This document shows, in pieces, positions 1-9,794 of a DNA stretch of 64,000 nucleotides (position 1 is the first letter of the stretch; every line of letters starts with the position of its first letter). Source of the DNA: Budorcas taxicolor (Eukaryota; Chordata; Mammalia; Artiodactyla; Bovidae); NCBI RefSeq assembly GCF_023091745.1, contig NC_068920.1, positions 150,441,622 through 150,505,621 of the forward strand. Direction: 5' to 3'. Position numbers and translations under genes: made by a program. The notes beneath the pieces are model-generated. The model was not told the origin of the DNA. It searched no databases and saw nothing but the letters and a program-made list of their open reading frames with translations.

Positions 1-482
1 AGAAGTCCATCAGTTAAGCAGACGTGTATTTAAAGTCAGGCTCTGGGTAATATTGCTTATAGAGGGACTATGCGGGGAAGAGGGAAGGGATGTGAGAACT
101 AAACTCTGGGGCACACTTTTAGAAATAAAGCGGGGAGGAGGGATCAGAAAAAGAGTGTTCAGTAAGGAAGGAAGGAAACAGACCAGAGCATGTGACACCT
201 GGAAGCAGGTGAAGGCTGTGGTCTAATGCAGAGGAGCGATGGAGCAGATGCTTCTGCCCACACTGAGAACTGGATTCAGCATCAGATTTGTGTACACAGT
301 TTTCTTGGAGCTCTTAGGGTGAAAGGTTAATGGAAGTGAGTTCAAGACAGAATGGGATGAGAGTAACTGGAGATGATAAATATAGAAAAAAATATTTGTG
401 AAGTTTTGCTGTGAAGGGAAATAGAGAAATGAAACAGTTGTTGTTGGAGTTGTGTTTTTTTTTTACAACAATAGAAATTTGT
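1..482. other. Non-repetitive flank, nothing recognised
   Basis: Purine-rich single-copy-looking sequence up to the target site of the first BovB insertion. I see no repeat family, exon or promoter. A run of T at about 456-463 is the only simple sequence. The short antisense open frame at 10-198 is low-complexity and not supported as a gene. Confidence 0.5.
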
Positions 483-495
483 TGAGCTCTTCACA
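483..495 (+). repeat. Target-site duplication, left copy (BovB at 496)
   Basis: TGAGCTCTTCACA occurs here and again exactly at 1262-1274 on the far side of the BovB copy. The first few bases of the right copy overlap the CTGA tail of the element, so the true duplication could be 9-13 bp. Confidence 0.85.
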
Positions 496-1261
496 CAGAT
501 GACACCACCCTATGGCAGAAAGCAAAGAAGAACTATAGAACCTCTTGATGAAAATGAAAGAGAAGAGTGAAAAAGTTGGCTTAAAACTTGACATTCAGAA
601 AACTAAGATCATGGCATCTGGTCCCATTACTTCATGGCAAATAGATGGGGAAACAGTGGAAACAGTGAGAGACTATTTTTTGGACTCCAAAATCACTGCA
701 GATGGTGATTACAGCCATGAAATTAAAAGATGCTCGCTCCTTGGAAGAAAAGCTATGACCAACCTAGACAGCATATTAAAAAGCAGAGACATTACTTTGT
801 CAAAAAAGGTCTGTCTAGTCAAAGCTATGGTTTTTCCAGTAGTCATGTATGGATGTGAGATTTGGACTATAAAGAAAGCTGAGCACCAAAGAATTGATGC
901 TTTTGAACTGTGGTGTTGGAGAAGACTCTTGAGAGTCCCTTGGACTGCAAGGAGATCCAACCAGTCAATCCTAAAGGAAATCAGTCATGAATATTCATTG
1001 GAAGGACTGATGCTAAAGCTGAAACTCCAATACTTTGGCCACCTGATGTGAAGAATTGACTCATTGGAAAAGACCCTGATGCTGGGAAAGATTGAAGGCG
1101 GGAGGAGAAGGGGAATAACAGAGGATGAGATGGTTGAATGGCATCACTGATGCAATGGACATGAGTGTGAGTAAACTCTGGGAATTGGTGATGGACAGGG
1201 AAGCCTGGTGTGCTGCAGTCCATGTGGTCGCAAAGAGTTGGACACGACTGAGCTACTGAGC
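496..1261 (+). mobile_element. BovB LINE (RTE), 5'-truncated, with TSD
   Basis: 3' part of a BovB non-LTR retrotransposon: the end of the reverse-transcriptase ORF plus the 3' tail. The copy begins just at the catalytic YADD codons (gatgac at 497-502). It continues through the segment translated as SGPITSWQIDGETVE and on to the RRSNQSILKEIS region, so the family is clear. It is dead. A missing base near 510 shifts the frame, and an Arg codon has become TGA near 1049, closing the open frame 545-1051. Upstream BovB sequence, with the endonuclease and most of the RT, is absent, as in most genomic copies. The 3' end is the short CTGA-type repeat tail. The 13-bp TSD TGAGCTCTTCACA flanks it at 483-495 and 1262-1274. 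That marks it as a single target-primed reverse-transcription insertion. Confidence 0.95.
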
Positions 1262-1431
1262 TGAGCTCTTCACATGGCTCCCCCACCGTCCCGTGATCAC
1301 TTAGCTCTTGCTCTTACTGGAAGAATACCTTGCTCCTCTTTCATATTAAGCCTCTAGAACTTCCTCCTCTACCCTCATCCTCAGCTGCTGACCTCATCTC
1401 TCTCCTGCATCCTTGAGAAAAAGACAGCCCA

Positions 1432-1640
1432 CCCTTGAACTGTATGGGTTTGGGCTGCATGGGTCGAGTTATATGCAGATTGTTTTCAATCTAAATATAG
1501 CGCTACAGGGTCTGTGGTTGATTTAATCCACTGATGTGGTGTGGAGGATACAGAGGAAAGAGCCAACTTTAGGACTTGAGCACCTGTGGATTTTGGTACC
1601 CATGGTGGGTCCTGGAACAAAAGCCCCAGGGAAACCAAGG
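1432..1640 (+). mobile_element. Tigger/MER2-type DNA transposon relic
   Basis: Wording matches the terminal region of Tigger-type (TcMar) non-autonomous transposons: cacccttgaac, tgggttcgag/ttatatgcagatt, a central ggttgattTaatcc block, and a far end reading cttgagcacctgtggattttgg then gggtcctggaac. It is strongly diverged, as expected for a eutherian-age element. The subfamily is not resolved. Confidence 0.72.
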
Positions 1641-2159
1641 GGGGGCAACCAGAAGAGAGTTTCCATGTCCTTCTGACACACATCCAGGGAACTGCACATT
1701 TACCTTTGTTCCTCTTCCAATGAGTGATCTGTCCATCTCCTAGAGCAAGCCCTGTGGAATTGGAACTGCTGCTCTGTTGTCTACTTGTGAATATCATTGT
1801 ATTTTGACTAAATTATCCACTTTTTCTCTCCCCTGTATCATTCCACTCATGTACAAACACGCTATAATTTCTCTCACCTTAAAAAAATCTCTTGGTCCCC
1901 ACACCCCTCCAGCTACCACTCCGCTTCTTTTGCACCGCCCCCCCAAACCGCCACTTTACTGCAAACCCTTCAGCTACTATCCTCCTCCCTTGACATCCAG
2001 AGTCTCTTCTTACAGCCCATCTGGGGTCACCGAGGTCACACTATTGCTCCCATCACTCTAAGGAAATAGTTCTCAAAGTTATCAACGCCCTTCTTGTTGC
2101 AAACTCCAGTGACCAATTTCCCATCGAATAAGTAGCATTTTATGTGGGCCTTCCCCAGT
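1641..2159. other. Pyrimidine-rich stretch, family unresolved
   Basis: C/T-rich sequence with a C7 run near 1939. The part from about 1890 to 2130 has the feel of an old mammalian interspersed repeat (ggtcaccgaggtcaca then a gttctcaaag block). I cannot assign a family. No exon signals are convincing. Confidence 0.4.
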
Positions 2160-2347
2160 AAAGAGCTACCCTGCCAATACAGGAGCTATAACAGAGGCAG
2201 GGTTGATCCCTGGGCTGGGAAGATCTCTTGGAGGAGGGCATGGCAACCCACTCCAGTATTCTTGCCTGCAGAGTCCCACGGAGCCAGGCGGGCCACAGTC
2301 TCTAGTGTCACAAACAGTTGGACATGACTGAAGGGACTTAGCACACT
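2160..2347 (+). mobile_element. Bov-tA SINE, diverged
   Basis: tRNA-derived ruminant SINE. The tRNA-like head is eroded (gccaatacaggag), followed by the Bov-A body: cctgggctgggaagatctc, ggcatggcaacccactccagtattcttgcctg, ending gttggacatgactgaagg. The head and the insertion point are too worn to find a TSD. Confidence 0.88.
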
Positions 2348-3456
2348 TGTATGCAGCGTTTTATACAGCATCCTTCATTCCTGTCTGAGATATTTTCCTC
2401 ACCTGTATCTCTATGTATATATAATATTTCTTACAACTGTTCTGTGCTTGGCATACTCTTACTTGTGTTGTGATAAGCCATCGTGGTTGTGACAGTAGGC
2501 ACACTAAGGGCGGTTAACTACAGGAAGTCGCAGCAATCATTCACTTCCTCAGGGAGCTCCCCGTGTGGGTGGGGAGGCCAAGGACACAGATTCAGGTGAG
2601 GGCAGCATCCTGAGGGCTCTGGGCTGGTCGAGGTGCCCGAGATGGTCCACTGTGCTGATTCCAGGGAAGATTCCAGAGAACAGGAGGAAAGCAGGCGAGC
2701 GCACTTTCCTGGAGCCACAGATCTGGTGAGGAGGGTGGTGTGACGTTGACGTGCAGGTAGAAGAAATCGGAGAGGTAGGATGTTTAAGCAGTTTCCTCTG
2801 AGCTGGAAGTTACCCTTGGGCAGCAGTAAGTGATAACACTGGAAACATCCTTTACTTATTTTAAAAGAACTTAAGTTGCTGGCTGAAAAGCTGACTTCAT
2901 TCTGTGTAGGGGAAGAGACAGGAACATCTCAAAGCAGGAAAAGTGACCCACCAAAGCAGACTTCGCGAGGAAGCCACTCAGAAGCAGATGAAATCCGCGT
3001 CCCTGAGAAGCAAACTGAATGATGTTGATGGAAGCAGGAAGACTGTGTGTGAGGATGACTTCACCGGGATAAGCTTATTTCTGAGCCTTTGTGCTTCTGA
3101 TAGGGAAGAGACTTCGGCATCACATAGTCGTGTGGGAACACTTCCAGCCTAGATGGTGTTGGTGAACGCCGTGCTTTATAAACTCAGTCCTCTCAGGTGA
3201 CAGGCAGGGAAGGCTTGCTTCTGCATCAGAACAGTTATTAATACATCATTAACAGCTTCCGTGGCGGAGCTCACAGAACCTGAGTGGCAAGCCTGCTTTG
3301 GGAGACAGGGTAGGCGGAGAAAAATATGCTGCTCACGTGGGGGCTGGGAGGTTCTGGAAAATCCCAAAGGGTGCACATGCAGGGACCAGAGTAGTAACTG
3401 CTGGAGAGGGGAGCCAGGGCTCTCTGGGTATTCCCTCTGCCAACAGACACACTCAC
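2348..3456. other. No gene or repeat recognised
   Basis: Mixed-composition sequence with short open frames on both strands that overlap one another. None has a family signature, a credible start context or splice sites that I could defend. Confidence 0.5.
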
Positions 3457-3960
3457 TCTCTATTGCACACACACACAACATCACTCACACTGCATCACAA
3501 ACACACATACACTGCATCACACACATACACACAGACATATATGTTCTGCACCACATACAAATACTCTGCACCACACATACACACACATCCTGCATCCCAC
3601 ACAGCATCACACATACACACACTCCATCAGACACACGACATCACACACATCACATACAGTGCATCACACACACATGTATATTTCATCACACCTACATCAC
3701 ACACACACTTCATCACATGCACACAGCATCACATATACACACTCATGGCATCACACACACAGCATCACACATACACACACTCCATCAGACACACACACGA
3801 CATCACACACATCACATACAGTGGATCACACACACACGTATATTGCATCACACCTACATCACACACACACTCCATCACACACACAGCATCACATATACAC
3901 ACTCACACCACATCATGCATATACTTGTATCACACTTACACACACATTTTATTTTACATA
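3457..3960 (+). repeat. Complex CA / TCACAC tandem array
   Basis: About 500 bp built from short degenerate units such as CATCACACACAC, CATCACATACA and TACACACAC. It has an internal higher-order duplication: a block from about 3603 recurs from about 3761 (offset 158 bp, with small CA-length changes), including the shared CTCCATCAGACACAC and CACATACAGTG landmarks. Open frames across it (to 245 codons) encode His/Thr-rich low complexity and are an effect of the short period, not a gene. Confidence 0.93.
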
Positions 3961-4655
3961 CACATATCTCTGGTGGTGTCATGTTCCTGAATAAATAAAT
4001 GCATGAATACCTTAAATAATCAGAAAATAGCTGAATTTCTTGATCACTTTGTTGTGAAAATTACATTTCCTCTTAAAACTAAAAGTCCTCTCGGGGTGAA
4101 AAACAAAAGTTAAATGGAAGATAGAATAATAAAGTTGGAAAAGAAACATTTATTGAAATACTTAGAGTTCCTATTTTAAAATGTTCTCTTTTTCTACAGG
4201 AGTCAGAAATAGTTATCTTTAAACTAGCAAACTAAAACAATAACAATTACAAAACTTAGGTCTTGATAAGTGTCCTTTAAAACTAGATCTTTCTTAAAAT
4301 AATTTATAGCATTTTGGATATTACAATGTTTTTGTGATGCTTTCGTGCATCACAAAAATATATATAACGAAAGAATTGTTTAAAATACATCTTAAGGATC
4401 TTGACATCAATGTAAACGGTCACCACACAAAGTAAAACTGTTTCACAATCAAGGATGCAGAAACCACTGGGGTTTTGTTTTGGGTTTCATCTGTCTGCTG
4501 TTACTGGTTTGCTATGCTATACCTCACCTCAAAGAGATCTTGCAGGGAAAGAAAGTGCTCTTAAGAATTAGGAAAAAAAAAAAAACATGATCCAAGCTTT
4601 AAATTAATGCCAGAACATTAGCTGTATTCCTTTGCATTCAACGTACACAGGCACC
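3961..4655. other. AT-rich sequence with a perfect hairpin
   Basis: AT-rich and single-copy by eye. The one structured element is a 12-bp perfect inverted repeat at 4329-4358, listed separately. An A run lies at about 4573-4585. No gene is seen. Confidence 0.5.
4329..4358. repeat. Perfect 12-bp stem hairpin
   Basis: TTTTTGTGATGC (4329-4340) and GCATCACAAAAA (4347-4358) are exact reverse complements around a 6-nt spacer (TTTCGT). There is no T-run or gene end nearby to suggest a terminator. It is more likely a small palindrome or a transposon/template-switch scar. Confidence 0.85.
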
Positions 4656-4665
4656 TATTTATAAA
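4656..4665 (+). promoter_or_regulatory. TATA-box-like motif upstream of the CpG island
   Basis: TATTTATAAA contains a canonical TATAAA at 4660-4665 directly before the sharp rise in GC/CpG. A start near 4685-4700 would fit the usual 25-32 bp spacing. There is no supporting transcript or recognised exon, so this is inference from motif and position. Confidence 0.35.
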
Positions 4666-4667
4666 CC

Positions 4668-5100
4668 CGGGAGCGGGTGGAAGTGGTGCCCGCAGCTGTC
4701 ACGAGGCAGATGCGTGGATGGTCCTCGTCCATCTCCCGGAGATGGACGCGCCTCCATCAGCCCCACCAGAAAACCGCCTCCAGACCAGCGGAGTCACGGC
4801 TGCTCCCGCCTCGAGTCCTGGAATTCCTCCCGTTCCCCAGCGGGCCGGCCTCCCCCGCGCAACAGCTGTAACACATTTATTTCTTTGGAGCGCGGAGCCG
4901 GGCTGAATAGACTACTGTTCAAAAGTGTTTCGACTTGAATCTCCTCGGGAAGGCTGGCCCCAGAGAAGCCGGCCCAAACGCTGATGCCTTTGAGCTCGCG
5001 GGGCTGTGCCCGCCGAGGGGTCAGATTTCAGGAGGTCAGCTCCAGCCGGAGAGGCGCACAGAGGTGCACACACTCGAGCGTGGGGGAGGCCCAGGGCTGA
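4668..5100. promoter_or_regulatory. CpG island (candidate promoter)
   Basis: By eye count there are 34 CpG dinucleotides between 4668 and 5092. GC is roughly 60%, against AT-rich sequence on the left. With roughly equal C and G, observed/expected CpG is near 0.8-0.9, above the usual 0.6 threshold. Mammalian bulk DNA loses CpG, so retention implies germline hypomethylation or a recent GC-rich origin. The sequence matches none of the repeats I know. Short overlapping open frames on both strands (4677-4938, 4912-5308) come with high GC, and none resembles a known protein. It could be a first exon/promoter of an unannotated transcript, an orphan CpG island or an enhancer. Confidence 0.7.
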
Positions 5101-5741
5101 GGTCCGCTGCTTCCTCATCTTGTCCTCTGGAACCGTTTTGGACTTGAAGCCTCTGCGACAGAGCCAACTCGAGTGGCCTGGACTCTCTGGACCACTCTGC
5201 CCCTCTTTCTCTTCCTCTCTCCCTCTCCACCTCCTAGGCTCTAAAGGGCTCTCCCCAACGTCAAAGCAGCACAAACAAATGGTCTCCTTTTTCTTTCTGA
5301 GACGTTAGAATGATGGCTGTCCTGGGTCTCAGAGTATTTTCAGCCCTCCCACTAGAGGGGAAGCCGGATGGTAGACCCCAGAGGTTGCCCGGAACAGCCG
5401 CCATGCTAGCAACAGTTCAGGGATCCCTGCTGGAAAGTCTGGCCGCTCCAGGAGGCAGCTGGGAGGCGGCAGCAAACAGCAGCCCCACCCGGTGACGGCA
5501 CTGCAGTCCTTGTGTTTCTGCCACCCACCTCTTAGGAGTTTTGGGTACTGTGAAGTGAAACGAGGCCGGTGACAAAATTGTACGAAAATAGTAAGTTTTT
5601 CTTTGGTTGGTTTATTTGTCAATAAGTAGGACACTCAATTGTATTTCTAGAAAGAAGTGGGGGAAAAGAATAAAGACAGAAATACACTAAAGTGTCAGCA
5701 GTGATTTTCTGGGTGGTGAATAGTGTATTTGTATATATATA
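5101..5741. other. Shoulder of the CpG island, no gene recognised
   Basis: GC falls gradually here, and scattered CpGs continue to about 5500. It holds a CTCF-like core at 5349-5359. Open frames at 5310-5495 and 5329-5634 (opposite strands) overlap and have no family signature. Confidence 0.5.
5349..5363 (+). promoter_or_regulatory. CTCF-like motif
   Basis: CCACTAGAGGG matches all 11 positions of the CTCF core pattern CCASYAGRKGG. The following four bases (GAAG) fit the rest of the motif poorly. Its place about 250 bp after a CpG island makes it worth testing. Confidence 0.35.
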
Positions 5742-5938
5742 TACTTCCCTGGTGGCTCAGACAGTAAAGAATGCCTGCAAAACAGGAGACCTGGGTTCAA
5801 TCCCTGGGTGGGGAAGATTCCCTGGAGAAGGGCATGGCTACCCACTCCCCTGTTCTTGCCTGGGGAATTCTGTGGACAGAAGGGCCTCAGGCTACAGTCC
5901 ATGGAATCACAGAGTCGGACATGACTGAGTGATTAAAA
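5742..5938 (+). mobile_element. Bov-tA SINE
   Basis: Near full-length. tRNA-like head acttccctggtggctcag, B-box region gggttcaatccctgg, body to cagagtcggacatgactgag. The 3' tail runs into a CA/TA microsatellite (about 5940-5967), a common expansion of SINE tails. Confidence 0.94.
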
Positions 5939-5967
5939 CATATACACACACACACACATATATATTT

Positions 5968-6845
5968 TTTCCCTATGTTTTCAGTAAAGTATATATGCTA
6001 CTTTTTAAATGGAAATATATAAGACTTACTAATGTTGGCTTTTGATTCAGGAGCTGTGGGAAGAAAGAGATGGAAAAATTCCCCCCCCCCACCCCCCCTC
6101 TCCCGCCCCCCGCTTTAAGCAGAAGACTTGTCTTGGAGTTTAAGAGACCCTTCAAACCAGGAATGAGGGCTGATAACCCAGCAGCTGGTGGAGGACCTGC
6201 ACTTTTGTTTCCAGGTAAGCTCCTCCATTAAAATCACAATGTCATCTTCCTGGGAAAGCAAGATCCTAAAGTCCTGGACTGAATAACAAACGCAGAGCAC
6301 ACCTCCCCTGCTTCCACCAAAAAGTCGTGAAAAAGAAGAAAGTCTTGCCAGCAAATGCCAATTAACATAAGTTAGCATCATAAACGGACATTAAAATGCT
6401 CTGAACCTTTATTATTGAACGAATTATTTCTGATTGAATTGATGAAGCCTTTCTTTCTTCTCTGACATCTTTTCTCTCTTTCCTCCCTACATCTGGAAAA
6501 TCTTGATGGAGCCTAAGCAAATGAAGGAATGACTTACCATTGCAACTGAATGTATGTGAAAGTCTACAAGTCTAGGAAGATATACATTCTGTGATAAGAC
6601 ACTTATTAGTTCAATGTGTTACTGCAAGCTGTTGTTTCATTTGAGGTATTTGTAAGGATCAGTATGGAAAACTTTCTTTTAAGTGAAATGTTTTTTGTTC
6701 CAGAGAGTCAAATTTAGCAGACTATATGTATTTTTAATATATTAAGTATTGCATATAGAAATACATAAATCTAATTTAATATATGCTAATATATAAGTAC
6801 ATATATATTTATCATATGGTGTATATTCTTGATACATTATTTCAA
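5968..6845. other. Intervening sequence with a poly-C tract
   Basis: No gene is recognised. It contains a C-rich tract at 6081-6113 (C10, then A C7, then CTCTCCCG C6), so the minus strand could form a G-quadruplex. The second half (6700-6840) is AT-rich with TATA-type simple sequence. Confidence 0.55.
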
Positions 6846-7012
6846 GGTGGTGCTGTGGTAAAGAATCTGCCTGCCAGTGCAGGAGACAAGAATTCTATCC
6901 CTGGGTTGGGAAGATCTCTTGTAGAAGGGAATGGCAAGAGAATCCCATGGACAGAGGAGCCTGGAGGGCTATAGTTCATGAGATCTCAAAGAGTTGGCCA
7001 CAACTAAACATG
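6846..7012 (+). mobile_element. Bov-tA SINE with internal deletion
   Basis: Head ggtggtgctgtggtaaagaatctgcctgccagtgcag, then gaagggaatggcaa joined directly to gagaatcccatgg. The usual segment of about 22 bp between these (cccactcc...gcctg) is missing. It ends in gttggccacaactaaacatg. Confidence 0.9.
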
Positions 7013-7861
7013 CACGCACAAAGACACACATACGTATCAAGAAAAGCTGTCATGGTATAACAGGATTTTTTTACCTTTAACTTGAGGTTTTAGTCAGAGT
7101 CATTATCCATACCCTAAGAAATGCATTACAGTTTAAAAAATAAAATCTGTTATTCAAAAAGTTGGCAGCTTTGTTTTCATAAATTGAGAGCCACAAGCAC
7201 AAACTGACCATCACCTAGCTTTGAATAGAAATCAATTATAGTACTGATAAATACGATGGCCAAGATCTCTAAATTTATTTTAACTTCCGTGTCTGGTATT
7301 TTAAAAGTCAGCCCTGGAAAATGACTAAATGACTCTTCCTTGGGCAAGGTGAAAGCAGCATTTGAAAATCCAAAGAAAAACAAAACAGAACAAGAATATG
7401 TTTTCTTAGCTTCACTCACTTGTTGGCTACATCTTTTGAGATCACCTGCAGGAGAGATTCTTGCATCATTTACTTTGATAAGAGCAGTTTTCTCATCAAG
7501 ATGGCAAAGTTTATTCATGGAGCAAAGGCTGGTCAATGTGCATGAAAGGGGTTTTACTTAGATGGCCTTGCTAAGAAGCTGCATCTTCTTTTATTGTTTC
7601 TGTTTGTTTGTTTGCTTTCTAACTTTATATTCTATAGAACATCTCTTTGCATCTGAAATGTATCTAACTTTGAGTAGCTTTCACATTCCCTAGACCTTCC
7701 CCTTGTGTCTTTCAGAGGTTTCTCCTGCCTTGAGTGTGGTTTGATCGCAGTAAGAACAGCCACATTGAGCCATACAGTAGAACCTTGATTCAAAAAGAAG
7801 AGCCATGCTCATCACAACAAAAATAGGAGCACGTTTGGATTTCTGGGTTAATCTTCCTTTC
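7013..7861. other. Single-copy-looking sequence, no gene supported
   Basis: Mostly AT-rich. An antisense frame of 119 codons (7177-7536) has no recognisable domain. I see no splice-flanked exon that keeps it open, and I leave it out as a gene. Confidence 0.5.
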
Positions 7862-8245
7862 TGAAGAATTGATGCTTTTGAACTGTGGTGTTGAAGAAGA
7901 CTCTTGAGAGTCCCTTGTACTGCAAGGAGATCAAACCAGTCCATCCTAAAGGAAATCAGTCCTGAATAGTCATTGGAAGGACTGATGCTGAAGCTGAAAC
8001 TCCAGTACTTAGGCCACCTGATGAGAAGAGCAGACTCCTTGGAAAAGACCCTGATGCTGGGAAAGATTGAAGGCAGGGGGAGAAGGGGACGACAGAGGAT
8101 GAGATGGTTGGATGGCATCATTGACTCAATGATCATGAGTTTGAGCAAACTCTGGGAGATGGTGATGGACAAGGAAGCCTGATGTGCTGTAGTCCATGGG
8201 GGTCACAAAGAGTTGGACATGACTGAGAGACTGAACAACAACGCT
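7862..8245 (+). mobile_element. BovB LINE 3' end, 5'-truncated
   Basis: Starts within the RT C-terminal segment (gaattgatgcttttgaactg). It runs through gaccctgatgctgggaaagattgaaggc and ends gactgagagactgaacaacaac, the older BovB 3' tail type. Antisense open frame 7690-8172 is a shadow. No clear TSD was found. Confidence 0.94.
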
Positions 8246-8322
8246 GTGTTCAGGGGATTTTGTGGGTTCTTAGATTTGAAAGGCAACCTACAAATGTTTC
8301 CCTTTTTGATCTCACGTGGCCT

Positions 8323-9010
8323 TGGACTGCAACAGCTCGGACTGGGGCTTGGGTTCTCAGCCAGAGACTGGGCTGGGTCGTGGCGGTAAGAGCACCAGAT
8401 CCTAGCCATTAGACCAGTGGCCAGTGACAAGGGTCCTGGCCCTTCAACCTTGCAGAAAAGAATAAACAAGTAAAGTATTTAGTAAGAGGAAAAAGCATGA
8501 TACGTGTGGATTGACACAGGGGTGGACTCAGATAGGGAGCGTCGCTGAGACTCACCCTTGCGGCAGTTTGAATTACTTTAACAGGATATTTCTTCCAATT
8601 TTCTTTCGGCCAATTATTCTGATTTGCCTGGTTCACAGTCCATATTTGGTATATCTCAGGATCCTCCCATGTGTGCTCCTGTATCTCTTAGCCAAGATGG
8701 ATCCTGCTGGAAAGGCATCTGGGGAGAACATACCTTGACATAACTCCCCTTTGGCATCCTAGGAGCTTTTCTGCGCATGTGTGGTTGGGCAGGTCTCCTG
8801 AGTCTGGAACAAGAAATATGTAGTCTGTGCAAGGCACAGCCTCCTCCCTGAATTGTCCTGCTGTTCTTGTCTTGGAATTGCAGTCAATAGAGAATAAAAT
8901 CTCCAACGGCCTTACCCTGGGTGGGTGCCTGGGGCATCTCCCTCCTGCCTCATCTTTTTCCTGCAGAAACTGAGACCCAGATTGGTGAAGAGAGTAACCA
9001 GTGGCACCAG
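8323..9010 (+). mobile_element. Ruminant LTR-like repeat (BTLTR1-like) with tRNA-Glu-like module
   Basis: I recognise the wording as a common bovid dispersed LTR-type repeat: agaccagtggccagtgacaagg, gaattactttaacaggatatttc, ggagcttttctgcgcatgtg, and caatagagaataaaatctcc with an AATAAA at about 8892. The polyadenylation motif suggests plus orientation. Neither LTR edge is defined and I see no retroviral gene next to it, so it would be a solitary LTR. Sequence to about 9310 may belong to the same repeat. The family assignment is from memory, not from a search. The antisense open frame 8688-9020 is not a gene. Confidence 0.6.
8355..8420 (-). repeat. tRNA-Glu-derived module, anticodon position CTT
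   Basis: On the minus strand, 44 nt starting TGGTCTAATGGCTAGGAT match the D-arm to anticodon-arm part of tRNA-Glu with about nine changes. The anticodon stem still pairs (TGGTG/CGCCA with one wobble). The loop reads CTCTTAC, which puts CTT (8388-8390 complement) where tRNA-Glu has CTC. The T-arm lacks the GTTCGA loop, so this is a tRNA relic inside the repeat, not a functional tRNA. Confidence 0.65.
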
Positions 9011-9782
9011 GACAGATCAAAATGGTCCAGACTTCAACCCTGCTGCCATTTGGCTGCCTTTTGCAAACAGATTCCTTGGACTAAAACATGGTTTCCAAGC
9101 GGGTCTGTTTTTCATTAGCAGGCTGTGGCAACAACTCTAACTGGGGACCCTGCTTTTAAAATTATTCCAGCTCTGTGGACTCAAGTCTTAAAGCCTGAGG
9201 CCTCTGCTCAGGCTCTAACCTTTGCTCTACCCAATATAAACTTTATTATGTGGTGTAGAAAAAACCCTAGCCCTGATAAAAGCTTTCTTTCAGTTTAAGT
9301 CGAAAAGACCTGGGATAAGAAAGTGAGAATTGGAAATGTGGAAGCAGACACTTCCGGATCTTGGGGAAGTCACAGCCTCAGGCCCGAGAGTCCCCAGGAA
9401 CAAGAAGATGAAAGGCTTTGGGGAGGGGGGTAAAGGTGGATGAGATTACATATAGTGTCCAGAAGAGATGGCACTGTCTGGGCAGATTCCATTAGAACTA
9501 GCTGGTGTAGAAAAGTTAGTAATGATTTCTGTCTTAGGAAAAACAAGATGAATGATATAAACTAACTTAAGTGGTCATATAAAGTTGTTATAATCAAGGA
9601 AGAAAAAGACATATTTCTGACTCAGAAGAAACTTAAAAGAAATTGTATTGTTTACCTATTTGATCAAGATTCTCTTTCTCGCCTTCTTTATGGGTCCAGT
9701 GGAGACTATGTCTATAAAAGCATTCAATTCTTCTCTATAAGCAATAAATTTTATTGTTGTTATCATTAGTATTACTGTTACT
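9011..9782. other. No gene recognised
   Basis: The first 300 bp may continue the LTR-like repeat. The rest is AT-rich single-copy-looking sequence up to the target site of the next BovB. Confidence 0.45.
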
Positions 9783-9794
9783 ATAAATTAAAAT
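9783..9794 (+). repeat. Target-site duplication, left copy (BovB at 9795)
   Basis: ATAAATTAAAAT is repeated exactly at 10365-10376. The last bases (AAAAT) also match the BovB consensus start here (aaaatcact), so the boundary has microhomology. Confidence 0.88.

Noticed and set aside
545..1051. 168-codon ORF as a possible host gene
   Set aside because: It is the reverse-transcriptase C-terminus of a truncated BovB LINE with a TSD around it.
3457..3960. CRISPR-like regularly spaced repeats
   Set aside because: Units are short, degenerate and contiguous with no unique spacers; the genome is mammalian.
3261..3998. 245-, 230- and 111-codon open frames in three phases, His/Thr-rich
   Set aside because: All lie on the CA/TCACAC tandem array. 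A short period without stop codons keeps several frames open. There is no protein signature.
7177..7536. 119-codon antisense ORF in non-repetitive DNA
   Set aside because: No motif or exon signals that I can support. The length is within what chance yields.
8355..8420. Functional tRNA-Lys(CTT) gene on the minus strand
   Set aside because: The T-arm and its GTTCGA loop are missing and the acceptor stem does not close. It is part of a dispersed repeat.
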